From Lomentospora prolificans (lineage: Eukaryota; Ascomycota; Sordariomycetes; Microascales; Microascaceae), in contig JARFXM010000009.1 in the NCBI GenBank assembly GCA_029532625.1, forward strand, positions 2,852,001 to 2,916,000: a DNA stretch of 64,000 bases, in the 5' to 3' direction. The notes under the pieces were generated by a model. That model was not told the DNA's origin, searched no databases, and saw nothing but the letters and a program-made list of their open reading frames with translations. Shown one piece after another: positions 45,387 through 58,454 of the stretch. A program made the position numbers and the translations under genes. Within the stretch, counting starts at the first letter, position 1. Each line of letters starts with the position of its first letter.

Positions 45387-46561
45387 CTTGAAAGAGCGAG
45401 AGTGTCTCGTAGGTTCTGGTTGGATATTGGGTAACTTTAATTTGTTTTTTATATCTTTGGTGATATGTAGGGATGATACGGTTCCATGGGGAGATGAAGG
45501 CGGAGCTAAATGTGTGATACGGTCGTGATATATATATAGAGGCAACTTGTCTCGTCATTTACAGGAAGGAACAGGAATTTCTTTGGGTTTAAACTACGGA
45601 ACTTACAAATCGACAGCCACCACCAACTTCTCCCATGTACCTGAAATTGCGGGAGCCACCGAGGGCCACCCTTGAGGTGGAGGTGGACGGCCATAATCAC
45701 TCATGGTGGCCCGGCATAGACGAGGGTGTGGCCTCCCCCCAGGCTTCCGCGAGACCCGCGTCGGCAGCCTGAACCTTCAACAGATGTTAAGGGTGGGTAG
45801 CCAGGAGATCCATTTCTCTCGTGCTGCAAGAAGTCGGCCTACTTTGAAATTTCTCGCAGATGGGGAGGGACCTGCGATTGGTAGGGTGCTCTATCGGAGC
45901 AGATGCGGGGAGTTGACATTCGGCACTAGTACGGGTGCTGCCTGCGTCAGGCGTCACTATTTCCAGTTCGTACTTTAGCTGATGGTGCCTGACATGTACG
46001 TCTCGGGATATAGAACTCCATGGGCTGATTGTGTAAAGTCGATGCATCGAGTGTCTGTCCGATGTAAGTTCGACACGCACGCTGATTCGTCTGAGCTGAT
46101 GATAGTGGCAGCTAATCTCCCAGTCAGCGACCTCCCGCGCAAACGTCGTCGGTTTCGAGGAATTTCCGATTTGGAAGCGATGCGACTTGGGTGAAAGGGT
46201 AAGTTGTAAGTTGGTCGATGGTTTTCCGGATACGCGGGCGCAAGTTGAGTTGGTCAGTCCTTCCCAGCTTGGCTGCTCCCCCCTTCCCTTCCCCACGTCA
46301 CCGATGCCCACTCCACTAGGCTGGCTCGGTTGCCGCTTCCCTTCCATTCTCCAACTCCCACCACACCACACCTTTACCGGTGCCCCACCATCAACCACAT
46401 GTGTCTCCTTCCGACTCTTCTTTCGCCTCTTGCAATTGTAACTTAAGTCACAACGCCTGCGCCCACCAACCACGAAGGGCAAACCTACTACCACCGAAAT
46501 CGCATATTCTCCTACCCACCCCAAACTCTCTCGAAATCCCTTCCAAACCCCTCCTATCATC
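45387..46561. other. Divergent upstream region of the cysteine-cluster gene and UBC7
   Basis: Promoter territory for both flanking genes. 46255-46560 is strongly pyrimidine-rich on the plus strand, with CCCACTCC and CACCACACC runs, as in a fungal promoter and leader for UBC7. A minus-strand frame of about 320 codons across it is the antisense shadow of that leader. Confidence 0.55.
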
Positions 46562-47175
46562 ATGGCGCACTCAACCGCACACCGCCGTCTTCTCCAAGAG
46601 TACCGCGCCCTTACCAACAACCCTCCCGAGGGCATCACAGCCGGGCCCGTCTCCGAAGATGATCTTTTGCACTGGGAAGCGCTGATCCAGGGACCCGAGG
46701 GCACCCCCTTCGAGGGAGGCGTCTTCCCAGCCGAGCTCAAATTCCCCAAAGACTATCCGCTCGCGCCGCCTACGATGCGGTTCTTGACGGATATATGGCA
46801 TCCCAACAGTACGTCTCGTCGTTGCTTTCGCATATATCCCGGTCATGGGGGAACGCCCCCCTCCCTTGAAAAAGTGTCACGGGGCAAAAAACTGACCGCC
46901 GCTTTTGGAATTTTACTATAGTCTACGCCAGTGGTCTCGTCTGCATTTCCATCCTCCACGCCCCGGGCGACGATCCTAACCACTATGAGCATGCCTCTGA
47001 GCGCTGGTCCCCCATCCAGTCCGTCGAGAAGATCCTCATCAGCGTTATGAGCATGCTCGCTGAACCCAACGATGAGAGTCCCGCCAACGTTGAGGCCGCC
47101 AAGATGTGGAGGGAGAGGAGGGCAGAGTACGAAAAGAAGGTCAAGGATGATGTCCGGAAATCCCTCGGCCTGTAA
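46562..47175 (+). CDS. UBC7: Ubiquitin-conjugating enzyme E2, Ubc7/UBE2G2 type
   Basis: E2 enzyme that works with ER-membrane ligases (Hrd1, Doa10) in degradation of misfolded ER proteins. Two exons (46562-46808, 46922-47175; 113-base GT-AG intron) give 166 residues. The HPN motif ends exon 1 (DIWHPN) and the active-site Cys at about 90 follows in GLVCISIL. The 13-residue acidic insertion after it (HAPGDDPNHYEHASERWSP), diagnostic of the Ubc7/UBE2G subgroup, is intact. The start MAHSTAHRRLLQEYRALT aligns with helix 1 of the fold. It converges on SWA2, with 282 bases between the stops. Confidence 0.96.
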
Positions 47176-47457
47176 ACGTGGGCATGTTACAAACGAAAAT
47201 AAGATATACCAAGGGTGGCTTTGTTTCATCTCATGACGTTGGATTATCAAGCGAGTATATTGTAGTTTTGATTATTTGTTAAGCATTGCATGGTGTTTAT
47301 TCTCTCACGGTCGTTTCACTGTTTTGCACACAATACGACCAAGCATATCGCCAGTCTCATTGCAAACATCGCATTGCCATTTCAAATGCTCTCGTGACCT
47401 CTACCAACTCCGCGAATCTAGGCTACCAGATGCAGGAGAAAACATCCCACCGTCTGT

Positions 47458-50209
47458 CTACAATCCGTTCTCTGCTTTGAATTTGTCCCAGCTTTCGTTC
47501 AACGTGCTGAACACCGTGGCCGCAATTAGCCGCACCTCTGTTGAGGCATCCTGAGGGAGCTGTAAAAAAAAGCCTGGTTAGCTGCCATCGCCTGATGAAG
47601 ACGGCTATGAAAATTGTGGATGCACATACCTTATCCGGATGCGTTTTGGCAATCGCCTTCATGTAAATAATCTTGACTTTATTGGCCATGACAAGCTCAT
47701 GTAGACCGACCTTCTTCCATCCGCTACCCTCCCAAAGTACCTGGTCCAGGCTGCTTAACAACGCGCGGAGGTTGTCCCTCTTGCCATCACGCCAGGACGC
47801 CATCTTGGCGTCGACCCGCTCAGAAATTTCAAATTTCTCCTCATCTTCGCGCGCCGCAGCTTGGTTTGCCGCTCGCAACCTTTCAACGGCCTCCGAGCTC
47901 TTTTGCGGGCCGAGGTCCGCCATCGCAGATGGGCGGGCCTTTTGCTTTGCCGCCACAGGGCGGGAAGCGGGCTTTGGCCTTGGCGCCAGGGCCTTTTGGC
48001 ACCTTTGGCGCCCCGCGATGGCGGTTGAACCGCCCACACCAGCCTCCACGCAGAGTTGCCAGACGGCACCAGCATCAGCCCACCGTTCCATTTGCTCAAG
48101 CGCCTCAGCCTTGCGACTGAGCGCCTTTCCGTACAGGTCCTTCATGTCACGGTGCTCATCGCTGCCACTTTCGACCTTTACCGCAACTGTCTCACCCTGG
48201 CCTAGGCTTGGGCCGATGAGGTTTATAGCCTGGTCCGCATCTTCAAGCGCCTTTTTAGGCTCGCCGGTTTTTAGGCTTGTCAGGGCACGGTTTGTCAGGA
48301 GCACAATCGCAAGGGGATGGGTTGCGGGCACAGCGGAGAGGGAAGACGAGTAGGACAAATGTGCCGACGCGTAGTCCCCACGCTTGAAGTGAGCGGTGCC
48401 TTCAAGCCGATGTTTAGTAGACGTCTGTAGGGCCGCCGGGGTAATGGCAGGGATTTGGCGAGTCGGACGAGGTGTAGGCTTGGGCATGGGCGGGCTGTCT
48501 CGTTTGGGAGCAGCAGCGGGAGCTGGTGATCTCTGTGCTGGTCGTTGAGGAAGGGTCGTTGTCGGTACTGAAGAACTGCTAAAGAGGAGATCCGGTTCTT
48601 CGACCGGAGGTGGCTGAGGTTTGGGCGATTGCACGCTCGGCGCTGCCTTACGCCTGCGATTTGGGCTCACGTAAGTAGACACATCATCGTCTTCAGCTGT
48701 AAGCCTATTGAGGCGCGAACGCGCGTCGAGTGGCCGAGATTGCTGCTGTTGCTGCCATTTTGGTGGTGCCGGGCTCTGGCGGCTAGATTGAGGGAAAGCC
48801 GGGGATCGCTCGCGAGAGGAAGAAGGTGCCGCCTTTGCGTCGATTGGTCGACGGTTGGGGCGGCCCCCGGAGTTAAGCATCATGGCTTCATCGGTGAGAT
48901 CAGGGCGGTTTTCTGACCCATCCGACCTATCTTGCTGCGCCGAGCGCATCCATTTAGGTTGGTTCGGATCACCCTCATGCTGGAAATCCGCCACTGCTTT
49001 CTGTACCTTCTTCTGCCCAGTCTTCCATAGGGAATTTGCTGTCTTCAAGAAACTTGTCCCCATGGCCGCCGCCGTCTTTGCTAGGTCATCTCCACCAGCC
49101 TGAGGGCGGTTCTCGTCGTAGGCATTATCCCTAGCCCAAGAAGGTTGGGGATGGGCTGGAGAGGGGCCTCTATCGCTCCGAGTGGAGCGCTGGGCGGCGC
49201 CTCCTTTTGCCTTTTCTTTGGATTGACGGTGTGCATCGTCGAGCAGCCAATTAACGGCCGCTTGGACGTTCAGACCAGCTCCGCTCTCGGTGAGGCCGCG
49301 TCTGGCATTCTCGGGTGTAAACCCGTAATCCACCAATTGTGCGACTGCTTTGTCGAACGGATCGATCTCGCCACCACGCCGGCTCTGAGAAGGAGCAGGC
49401 TCGCCTTCGGAATCAGATTCGGATAGTTCTATCGGCTTGCCGGGCTCGGGTTGTTCCACGGCTTGTTGCCGTTGTCGAACCTCCTCCACAGGTCGACCGA
49501 GGTCGCCCAAAAAGTCATCTTCATCCGTAGCAACAGCTTGTGCATCCGTATTAGACGTGGGTTTCCGGCCAGACAAGGTATTTAAACCGAAAGGATCATC
49601 GTCTTCATCTGGGAATCCGCCCTGGACGTTGCTGGATGTCGCGTTCCACGAAGCCGGGTTACTCAGATCAAGGCCTGGTGGGGGTGTAGGTTTGTTTTGT
49701 TCAGTCGGCGGAGGATAGTGGCTCGCATTGTCAACCTTGGTGTCTGATCGGAAAGCGGCAAACAGGTCGTCGTCATCGGCTTTCAGTTTCGAAGCATTTG
49801 ATGGAGGGGGGATGGCGGGCGAGGAGGTCCGCGACGTTGCGCCTGAGCCTAAGGAGTCAAGAAAATGACCACCGAATTGCGATTCGGCATTCTTTCGACG
49901 CTCCTCCTCTTTCTTTCGTTTTTCAGCTTCGAGGCGCTCCTGTTGCTCCTTTAGGCTGAGATTTGCGTTGGGTTTCGAAGCACCGAAATTCACGAGGTTG
50001 CTGAAGCTATCCTGGGGCGCTTTGATTGCAGGTTTGGAGGCAGAAGTACCAGAGCCTTGTGCTGAGAGCGGCGTATTCCTTCCTGAGACGAATGGTGACG
50101 GAGATGGGCGAAGAGATGGATAGGAGCCGAAGGCGGGTGCGGGCGTGGGGTTAGCCGGTTTGGAGCTTTGGCTGGCGTTGTTCCAGCTCAGGCCGGCAAG
50201 ATCGTCCAT
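47458..50209 (-). CDS. SWA2: Auxilin-like clathrin-uncoating factor Swa2 (UBA, TPR, J domain)
   Basis: Recruits Hsp70 to strip clathrin from vesicles. Two exons (47630-50209, 47458-47559; 70-base GT-AG intron) give 893 residues. The N-terminal 270 residues are Ser/Pro-rich with clathrin/adaptor-type DPF and Asn-Pro-rich pieces (DDDPFGLNTLSG). A UBA domain lies near 280-330 (EIDPFDKAVAQLVDYGF). A second disordered stretch includes QQQQQ. TPR repeats lie near 595-735 (HFKRGDYASAHLSYSSSL onward). The J domain closes the protein: LHELVMANKVKIIYMKAI, then HPD in AKTHPDK, the last codons before the intron, then the final helix (FSTLNESWDKFKAENGL). This UBA-TPR-J order is that of yeast Swa2/Aux1. 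The start MDDLAGLSWN matches fungal homologues. Confidence 0.95.
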
Positions 50210-52746
50210 GGTGCTAGTTTATGGAAAAGAAAAGCGCAAGGAGATAGTTGTATCTTTCCTAAAGTCATTGAGTCATTATGAGGCCTGTGGTCATGGTGTT
50301 AAAAGCAATGGCGGCGGAATATTGGGGACTTGGGTTCGGGGTTAATGCGTTGGACTCGTGGACTAACCTCAGCTCTTTCCTCAGGGTCCAAGCCTTCAAG
50401 AGTACGAAGGTATGTGCGCCAGACATGAGGCACGCGCCATGCAATCTGCAACTCAATGTGGCGACTGAGAACATATGATGGCAGCTGACAGCCAAAAGGC
50501 AATACCTCTTTGCTGACTCAGCTATGGAAACTCAGTTTGTACCTTGGTAACATGTCCACTTCCCTTTTTAACCTTAAAAGTGCCCGCATTGCAAATCTGC
50601 CACTCTCAAAGCTTGAACTATTTGACTAAACATTATGCAAATCATAATATCGGACTCTGTCCGTCTTAGCGAGAATGCAGGATCTGGACTGTTTGTGTAT
50701 TCTACAAACAGTCCCGCAATACAAAACACAGTCACGACCCATTGGTCGGTGAGAGAGAACGAAATCGGTCTGGCTTGACCGGACCTTTCTAAGATCCAGT
50801 TCCTATCTCGCAAGCCTAGACACCCGCGCTTGCCAAACCATACGGAGTACTTGATAATCTATACGAACGGCTTTTCGTCTGCCTTTAGAATCCTGTCTAC
50901 TACATTGGTCTGCTGGGTGCGCAGCACGGCACCACAGTCCGCTGGCTCGCTTTTGAGTGACTACCGGTGAGCTGAATGGTGTTCAATTTCCTCTCTTTCT
51001 ATTCCGCCTGGTAGGGTTTCATGTCTTCAGCCGGAGAGGCGCCCAGAAGCCTACCAAATAGAACTAGAAACCTGTATAGGTGTGAGCTTCTACGTCCGCT
51101 CGTTCCACAGAAAATGAAAATCGTGCGATTTGCCTCAACACTAGGCCTTACGAGATGGAGAGGACAGGATAATGGTGCTACGTTGCAGGAAATGCATTGA
51201 GCCCATTGTTGATACTGGTGTTTGGACAACTTCTGCGTCCAAGAACGGCGGTGATTTTAAAGGCCGTCGCAATTGGACCAAGGAGATCCGCTTCGAAGCT
51301 CTTTTCATGGGCTCCAAGGTTTTGGGAAACGCTGCTGAGCGAGCAAAATTACTAGTCATGAAAGCAGTAAGGACAGAGAAATACCAATGGCCGGTATAAT
51401 AGTCAATTCCGGATGTCTGGCTGCAGGTGGAGCATGTCCAGAGATGCCGATTAGCCACTCACTCCAGTCCTTCATCATTTTGGCTCTCAAGGCCGTGGCT
51501 GTGGCGCTCGAGGACCGGGAACAGCCAGCAGGCAGCTGATTGGTCTTGCAGACGAGGCCTGTGTCTTCTGTGACCCTGAAACCCGTTTCATGTTCAACAA
51601 GGTGAACTGTGCCCGGATCATTCCGTGGTATTCCTAGCACAGTGAGTTATACGACCCAATATACTGTACAGAGATTGTACACTTGCGAGGCACGATACCC
51701 ATGATCCCCCCCTGTTGTCCCTGTTGCCCTTGTCGCAATTTCGCGACCCCTTGACTTTCAACAAATTCAGATGGGGCCCGTTATGGATCATCGTGGAAGC
51801 CGCGGTAGTAATGGGAGGAACTCTGGGGCATTTAGGCACAGAGTTGTGCTGGAGGTCAGCTTTGGCCCCTGGGTGAGACCCGGTTGATGTTGACCAAGGA
51901 TTCTGGGGTAAGAGGTCGATGGGAGGATGACTCCTACGTATCGGACGCCACTGACGACAGGTGTCTTGCAGCCAAGCCATCAATCGTTATCTAATAGGCC
52001 CCCACACCAGACGGCGCTTATTGCACTAAAGCAGGAGCAGCACGAGACCCGTTTGTCTTCTTCCATGACCTTGCCGGGGCTGCCTTCTCTCTCGGCCACC
52101 CAGAAGGGAACAGTGTCGAAGACCAAATGCGAGGCTAGTTGATGTGCGCCTTGGCAAGATCCGCTCCACCTGTACGTCGGTTTATCATAGAATAAAAGGA
52201 CAGAAAAGAAAGCTGGGCAAAACGAAGGAGAGAATTGCATGCAAGGAAACAAACAGATTTGCGATGTATCTTTGCCTAATCCCCCGTTTGTTCCTGGCAG
52301 CATCTATCAATGTTGTGTCAAAGGTTTCACCAGGGTATTTTTGCATCCTCTCCCGCCCCCGCCCCTTCTCACTTCACCAGCCAACGACTCACAGTGTCAT
52401 GATAAATTAGCCTCCCCGCTGTTCCCGCATTCTAACATCTATTCTCGACACTATTCAAGGTGAGCGGACAGCGATATTGAGCCCACATCAGCATATGCAG
52501 CGATACGAAGCGCTCGCGTCGTGCAACCCACACATTGGAACGCAGCCTTTCGCCATATTTAGACCGTGGTTGAGTTAGGCGTTTGGTGTGAGGGATCACA
52601 TCTGCGGTGCCATGAGAAAAAAAAAAGCCTGGTCTGACCGATGCGAAGATGGCTGCTCCGGATAGATTTGGTGCGCCCTGGGGCGATCACAAACCGAAGG
52701 TCCTGCGCCAGCGCAGCGATGTGGCTACCCGGCCAATCATCATTTC
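50210..52746. other. Intergenic, SWA2 promoter and gene-poor DNA
   Basis: The first few hundred bases are the SWA2 promoter. The rest has only short, contradictory frames. I see no repeats or RNA genes. Confidence 0.5.
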
Positions 52747-53188
52747 TCACAGCTTGATTTGGTAGTAGATGCTCTCCCCAGGTACCACTGTGTCGCGGCA
52801 AATTCCCTTGATGGCCCACTCTATTCCGTCGCTCTCGTTGTACAAGTGGGCATCCTGTACCTGGACGCTTCCAGGGTCTACCCATGCGTCTTGGTCCTGC
52901 TGGCTGGCTGTGCCTACATGCACCTGTGGGACACTCGTCCGGGTTCGTGGTACGCCCTGGGTCCTGGCCAATTTGCGTCCCTGAGTTCTCTGACGAAAAA
53001 GGGTACAGCTCAGCCACGCTCTCAAAGATGTCCAGATCACGGCATCCTTTTGCCGGAGCATCTTTCTCATCTTCAGTCACCATAGCCAACAATTCTATCT
53101 CGCACGCTTGTTTGCATGTTAGGCCGGTTCTGCTTTTCCGCAGAGGTGTCCAGGGGGTAGATGCAGGCAGCGCAGTTTCGCCAGGCAT
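52747..53188 (-). other. Possible small spliced gene or degenerate coding remnant
   Basis: Two adjacent minus-strand frames look protein-like but are not joined by a splice pair I can defend. The upstream one carries LTCKQACEIELLAMV and GCRDLDIFESVAELYPF. The downstream one carries VQVQDAHLYNESDGIEW and ends GESIYYQIKL at the stop 52747-52749. They overlap near 52930-53000 with different phase. Just upstream, another frame starts MKLALSLFSNERSIACLA, which could be a signal-peptide exon. Four or more cysteines would fit a small secreted protein. It may equally be a decayed gene with a frameshift, or chance. Confidence 0.25.
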
Positions 53189-54844
53189 GCAATTGATCGT
53201 TCATTGGAGAATAGTGACAAAGCCAACTTCATGGTGCCTCTTTCTACCAGCCTGGCGAGTTGAGTCCATAGAATTGGTTTCACGGCTTATGAATGAGGTC
53301 GTCCAAGGGTTTTCTGAAATTGTCATACCGACAGGCACACCAGGAGCAACAGCCTGTCTCCAGACCGACGCTTGCTGCCCCTTTTTAAGGGCGACCATAA
53401 TCCAAGCACAAAAGATCGCTGGCCCTTTTGATTATCAACGCAGATCCTGTGTGCACCGGGGGCCGTCAGACAGAGTCTCTGTATACCACAGATGACGTAA
53501 CGCCCTCGAGCATCCTCCCATTCCAACCGTTAGGATAGAATAAAGGAGAGTACGAACTGCATCTTGAAGAAAGGTGGATGCCGTTCAGCCCACGCTCCTT
53601 CGACCTCTTGGAGGCAGGCCGATATTCCTTCAGGCGCATATTCATTTGTAGTCTGACCACGGGAGAGTTCCCACAGGTGCCTCGCCCCTTAGCCCCCAAG
53701 AAGAGTTAGGTAGATGCTTGGTCGCGTCTATAGTCGCCAGCCCCCCAGCAACGTTATTTTTATCGCCAACACCACTTCAGTCTGCATCTAAGCCCCCGTC
53801 GTCATTAGTGAAAGAGAAACGATTAGATTTCCTCGCGCGCCGCCTCGGCTGTGACGATAAACAGAAGGCTTAAGGAATCATCGCAGCCTCCGCTTCCCCC
53901 GGCCAGGACGTCCCCTCCATTCGTAGCTTGGGGAGATTCTCTGGCGTTGTCAAAGTCCCTGGCTAATTAACGAGCCCGGCATCCCTTCCCTGGATTGGTC
54001 GGTTCCTCGTCGCAGAATAAAGCGCGGCAAGAGACTAATAAGCTGCTGCACTGTGTGGCCCAGGTACCTCCATCCAGCCTGTACCTGTACCTGCAGTACC
54101 CCCGTGCCTGGCGAGCGGGCACGATCATACCTCTTGGCTCTTGCCCATCCTTCGCTGCTCTTCATATTATCGCTCGCCCTCGGTGCTTCTTTCTTTTTCT
54201 TGGTCTTCGTCTTTTTCTCCCTCACCTCCTTCCTTTGTCGGTGGATTCCTTTTTCCAAACTTGCGAGCTTCTCTTCAAGCTATTTCGGCCGCTTGTCAGT
54301 CATTCCTTTGCAAACAATCCCTTTTCACACGCTCCTTTTCGCCCGCTATACTCTCATTTTCGAGGGTCCTTGCCCTCAGTTCGCTCATTCGCACAAACAA
54401 ACTTGTGTTGATCACATTCGCTTCTTTGCTACGAGAAACATCTCTTGAATGATAGAGGAAGAGAAGAAGAATCGGGGAAACCATATTTTGCGACACTTAC
54501 GCATATATCGCGCCGTTTTAGTGTACCCTTGCCGCTCCGCAGCCTTCGACTTACACGACACCAACCAACGTTGCCCGCGACCGAGTTTACAGCAGTGCCG
54601 ATAGTAGTCTATCTACGACGTCCCTGTCACCAATTGCGCCTATTTTCTGTTGTTGCTCGAGCCTGTGTTGTCAATCTCGAAATTAAGCATAGGATTTTAC
54701 CATTAGCTTAGCCAGGCTTCCGCTACCAAGCACCCTATCTAAACCCGTGCCAGAGATATTTCAAGGCTCAAGAAAGCCTTAGCTTTTACAGCCAGTATTC
54801 GTTTACGGAATCGTCTAAGAGGATATTGAAGAGTATTGTCAAAT
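53189..54844. other. Upstream region of the DUF1996 gene
   Basis: Probable promoter and long leader of the downstream secreted-protein gene. 54170-54450 is pyrimidine-rich (TCTTTCTTTTTCTTGG type) and gives Ser/Phe/Leu-rich frames that I reject as compositional. No gene is seen. Confidence 0.5.
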
Positions 54845-56573
54845 ATGCTTACCAGGCCTTATCTTGCTGCGCTTTTGAGCGCTGTCGGTGTTGATGCATT
54901 CTGGCGGATGGAATGCCCTCACCGACTTGGTCTTGCCCGAATCGATCCACTAGTCAACCCAGGAGTCGCCTCCCAGCACGCCCACGCAATTTACGGGTCT
55001 AACGGTATGTTCTACTTTGACTCGCTTTCATCTTTCATATCGTCCTTTTTTTTTTTTTTTTTTCCTTTTTTTTTCCTTTTTTTCTTTTTTCTTTCTTTAG
55101 CAGACACTAACTGTGATCTGTAGGTTTTGGAATTAACTCTGGCTTCGACCAGCTCGCCGCTGGTGACTGCACCTCTTGCCGTGTCAAGCAGGACAAGTCC
55201 GCCTACTGGCACCCTCAGCTCTACTTCAAGGATGCTGCGACTGGCGAATTTGAGGAAGTCAAGCCCCTCGGTGGCATGCTTGCGTAAGCTTTCCTAGAAA
55301 CCCTCGTATACAAAGTGCCACTAACACGCAGGCGTAGTTATTACTTCCTCAACGGCCAAGACATCCAGCCCTTCCCTCCTGGCTTCCGGATGATTGCCGG
55401 AGACAACAAGCGACGTGAATTCACCGCGCCTTGGGATTACACCGGCCCCGACCCGGAGAAGTCTACCTGGAGGGCCAAGGGCTACGTAGAACAAGGCATT
55501 CTCAAGCAGTTGGCAATCGGTGTCAACTGTCTCAACTATGCTAAGCCCGGAGAGCCCACCCTTATGCGCCACTACCTGCCTGACAAGGCATTTATCGATG
55601 AGAATTGCCCTGATGGCATTCGGTTCGAGCTCATGTTCCCGTCCTGCTGGGTTGGTGACAACGTCCTCGACTCTGCGAACCACCAGGATCATGTTGCCTA
55701 TCCTGACACTGTCATGGACGGCCCCTGCCCCTCGGATTTCCCCGTCCGCCTCCCGGGACTGATGTTTGAGAGCTTCTACAACACTGTTGAGTTCAAGAGC
55801 CGCAGTGGCAGTTACGTCCTTGCCAACGACGATACACAGGGTATGTTTGCGCTATGTTTGCGCTCCCACGCCCGTGACTTGTAAAGGATACTAGGCTAAC
55901 GCGACCTCGAACAGGATTCGGTTACCACGGAGATTTCATTTCCGGCTGGGATGAAGAGACTTTGCGCCAGGCTGTCAATCAGTGCACAAACATGAGCGGA
56001 AGGATCGACGATTGCCCTGTCTTCCAGCTCCAAAGTGAGAGCGACGCCTCGCAGTGCAACCTCGACATTCCCAGCATCCTTTCCGCCGAGAATGTCTTCG
56101 GTCCCATGGCGTCTCTTCCTGGCTTTGGCCAGATCGTCGGTGGTATTATTGACGACATTGTCGATAACATCGTCGACCCCATTATCGGGGGTGGAGACAA
56201 CGGCGGTGTCTTCAAGGAGGATCCTGTCCCTGTCAACATTGCGTCGGAAGAGTCCGAGCCTGAGGCTGAGGCTGAGCCCGAGCCCGAGCCTGCTCCGGAG
56301 CCTACCCCCGAACTTGAGCCTACGATCGCTCCCGAGCCAGTTGTTACCGCTGCCCCCGAACCCGTGACCGAGGAGGACGATGACGAGTACTTCAGCACCC
56401 AGTACGTTCGCAATGGCAATGTCATGAGCAAGATCCTTTGGGTTCAGGAAGTCGTTTGGGTCACCGAGGTTCCATCCAATGCGGAGACCGCTACTGTTGT
56501 TGCTGATGCGCCCGTCCGGAAGAACAAGCGCTCTCACCGCCACATGCATGGCCATCTCCGACACCGCCACTAA
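54845..56573 (+). CDS. Secreted DUF1996-family protein
   Basis: Four exons (54845-55004, 55124-55283, 55332-55840, 55915-56573), phase kept, give 495 residues. A signal peptide of about 18 residues (MLTRPYLAALLSAVGVDA) precedes the DUF1996 domain, which starts AFWRMECPHRLGLARIDPLV and includes the family hallmarks HAHAIYG, CTSCRVKQDKSAYW, LNYAKPG, CPDGIRFELMFPSCW and NHQDHVAYPD. The domain extends to about residue 320. Then come a hydrophobic Asp/Ile/Gly region (IVGGIIDDIVDNIVDP), a Glu/Pro tract, a short conserved-looking piece (YVRNGNVMSKILWVQEVVWV) and a His/Arg-rich end (HMHGHLRHRH). The family is extracellular and common in fungi, but its reaction is unknown. Intron 1 contains a long T-rich tract (55047-55100). 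The His-rich end could bind metal. Confidence 0.93.
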
Positions 56574-58454
56574 ACTAGCCACCAGTGGACCTGATGATGC
56601 GGCTGGCTATTGATGAGTCAAGCTGCTTGTGTTTACTCATTCTGATTTCGTTGTAGTATCGAAACTTGATCATCTTCTCGGGTATGTGAAGTTTATGAGC
56701 GGGGGATACCCTTTTGCACGGTCCTGGCCCGGACCGGTTTTTCCAGGCGTTTGATGGCGGGAAACGGAAAGATTTTGTTTAGTGTTCTCTCTTCAGCTCC
56801 AAACCAAGAATAGGCTCTTACTGTCACGGAAAGGGTAGCTCAGCCAAAGTGCTATGGAAACAACTTAGACAACTTCCCTTCGGCCCTCATCAATAGCATC
56901 ATCCATTTATCCATGAATAAACGCCCAGGCATTTACATAGTTTGAGGGACGGAGTCTAGGCGAGTGAGGTCGGGGCATAAGTAACAAGGGACCCGACGAG
57001 GCGTTTAAAGGAGCTTCTAATTTCATAACGCTGCCTTGATGCATTCCTACTTGCGACTGAATAATAGCAAGAGGCTGTTTACAGATGGAGATGCCAAAGC
57101 TTCGGCAATTCTTGGATGATTACTCGCAACACTCTGCACCCTTTCCTTTTCTTCTGCATGCGGCGCGCGTCAGAGCTCGACTTTTGCAGCCCCCTTTTTT
57201 TTTTCTTTTTTTTTTTTTTTTTTTTTTTTGCATTAAATCTGGTGTAGGACGAAACAATCAAGAGCATCATGCCCTGACCAAGTACATTTGTCGGCTCTTG
57301 CAAAATCGTGCGCAAATGTCCCAGCCCAGGCTCGCGAAGAGGGGCCGAGAGAGGGAGGGCTGCGCCAGTTGATCGCTCTCAGTCTCTCCCCACTTACATG
57401 CGTTGCGTCTTATGCGATTCTCTGCACTGCAGCAGGGGAAGAGGAAATAGAGAATCGTCTGGGCGCAGCGTGGAGACGATTGAACGAATGCATAAATCTC
57501 TCGACTCACCCGCGTCCGCGCACCCCACTCGATTGAGCTTTGTCGGGTGTGAGAGCCGAGGAAAGGGAAAACGAGGTGTATCTCTAGTTGTTGTTGTTCC
57601 TTATTGCCTTCTACCCCGCGAAACGCTACTCGGAGCGATCCATGGAGATCTATCTGATCTCCGGCTGAGGGCGCCGCGCGGGCTACACCCCCCCCTTCCC
57701 TGGTGTTGAAGGGGAATCCTGCAACCGCTTAAATGCCCGAATCAAGGAATTTTGCGTGCGCTTGGTCCCGTGGGCTGCGGACAATCAACGCCATGACACT
57801 CTAGCTGCCGTGTCGTATCTTTCCCGTTTGTCCATCGTCGCTTGTCTTCATTTACTTATTTCCTTCCCTATCTATACGATCTGCGCCCTGGTTCCTGGTT
57901 CTTAGAGGAGGGCGAAGGGGAGGGATGTGAGCCTGGCGGGCTGGCGCGTCTCACATATGCAGGTTTGGCTAGGCTATTAACGAGCCAAAGCAATCTTCGG
58001 GAGATTCGAAGCGCCCGAGGAGCTATGGGCAAGATGATGAGAAGGGAGCATCAGTCGGAGAATTAGATTACGGGGTCCAGCAGGGGTTGCGCATGTGAAC
58101 GACATGGATGGATCGAGATCTGATGTTGTTGTTGGGGGGGGCTTATGTCTGAGGTTTGGAAGTTCCCGGGATGACGGTTAGGGTGGAAAGTTGTATGTGA
58201 GTGTACGGGTGCGGGTGCATATATATGGACTAGTACGCATCTTGCCTCGGACTACGGAAGCGAGCCTATGTCTTTTCTTGGGATGAAAAAGCAATCTTGA
58301 GAGAATCGCTCAACTCCCATTCCCTTCTCGCCATTGTGCTGACCATCCGTTTGCATGCCGCGATAGGCTTCAGGCTGTCATGGAGTTGTGAAAGCGTTAC
58401 AGCCCTTCTTCTCCGTTGCGGCTTTTCCTCCCCATTACCCAGCTCCCACCAGCC
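56574..58454. other. Intergenic, DUF1996 3' flank to the membrane protein promoter
   Basis: No supported gene. It includes a T/C tract at 57191-57229 (24 consecutive T after a T9-C). Frames near 57308-57709 are Arg/Ser/Leu-rich shadows. The right end should carry the promoter of the next gene. Confidence 0.5.

Noticed and set aside
45787..46749. Minus-strand frame of about 320 codons across the UBC7 promoter and first exon
   Set aside because: Composition is that of an antisense shadow of a pyrimidine-rich leader and of UBC7 itself; it has no motif and ignores the well-supported plus-strand gene.
54053..54452. Plus-strand Phe/Ser/Leu-rich frames
   Set aside because: Same compositional artefact in the leader of the DUF1996 gene.
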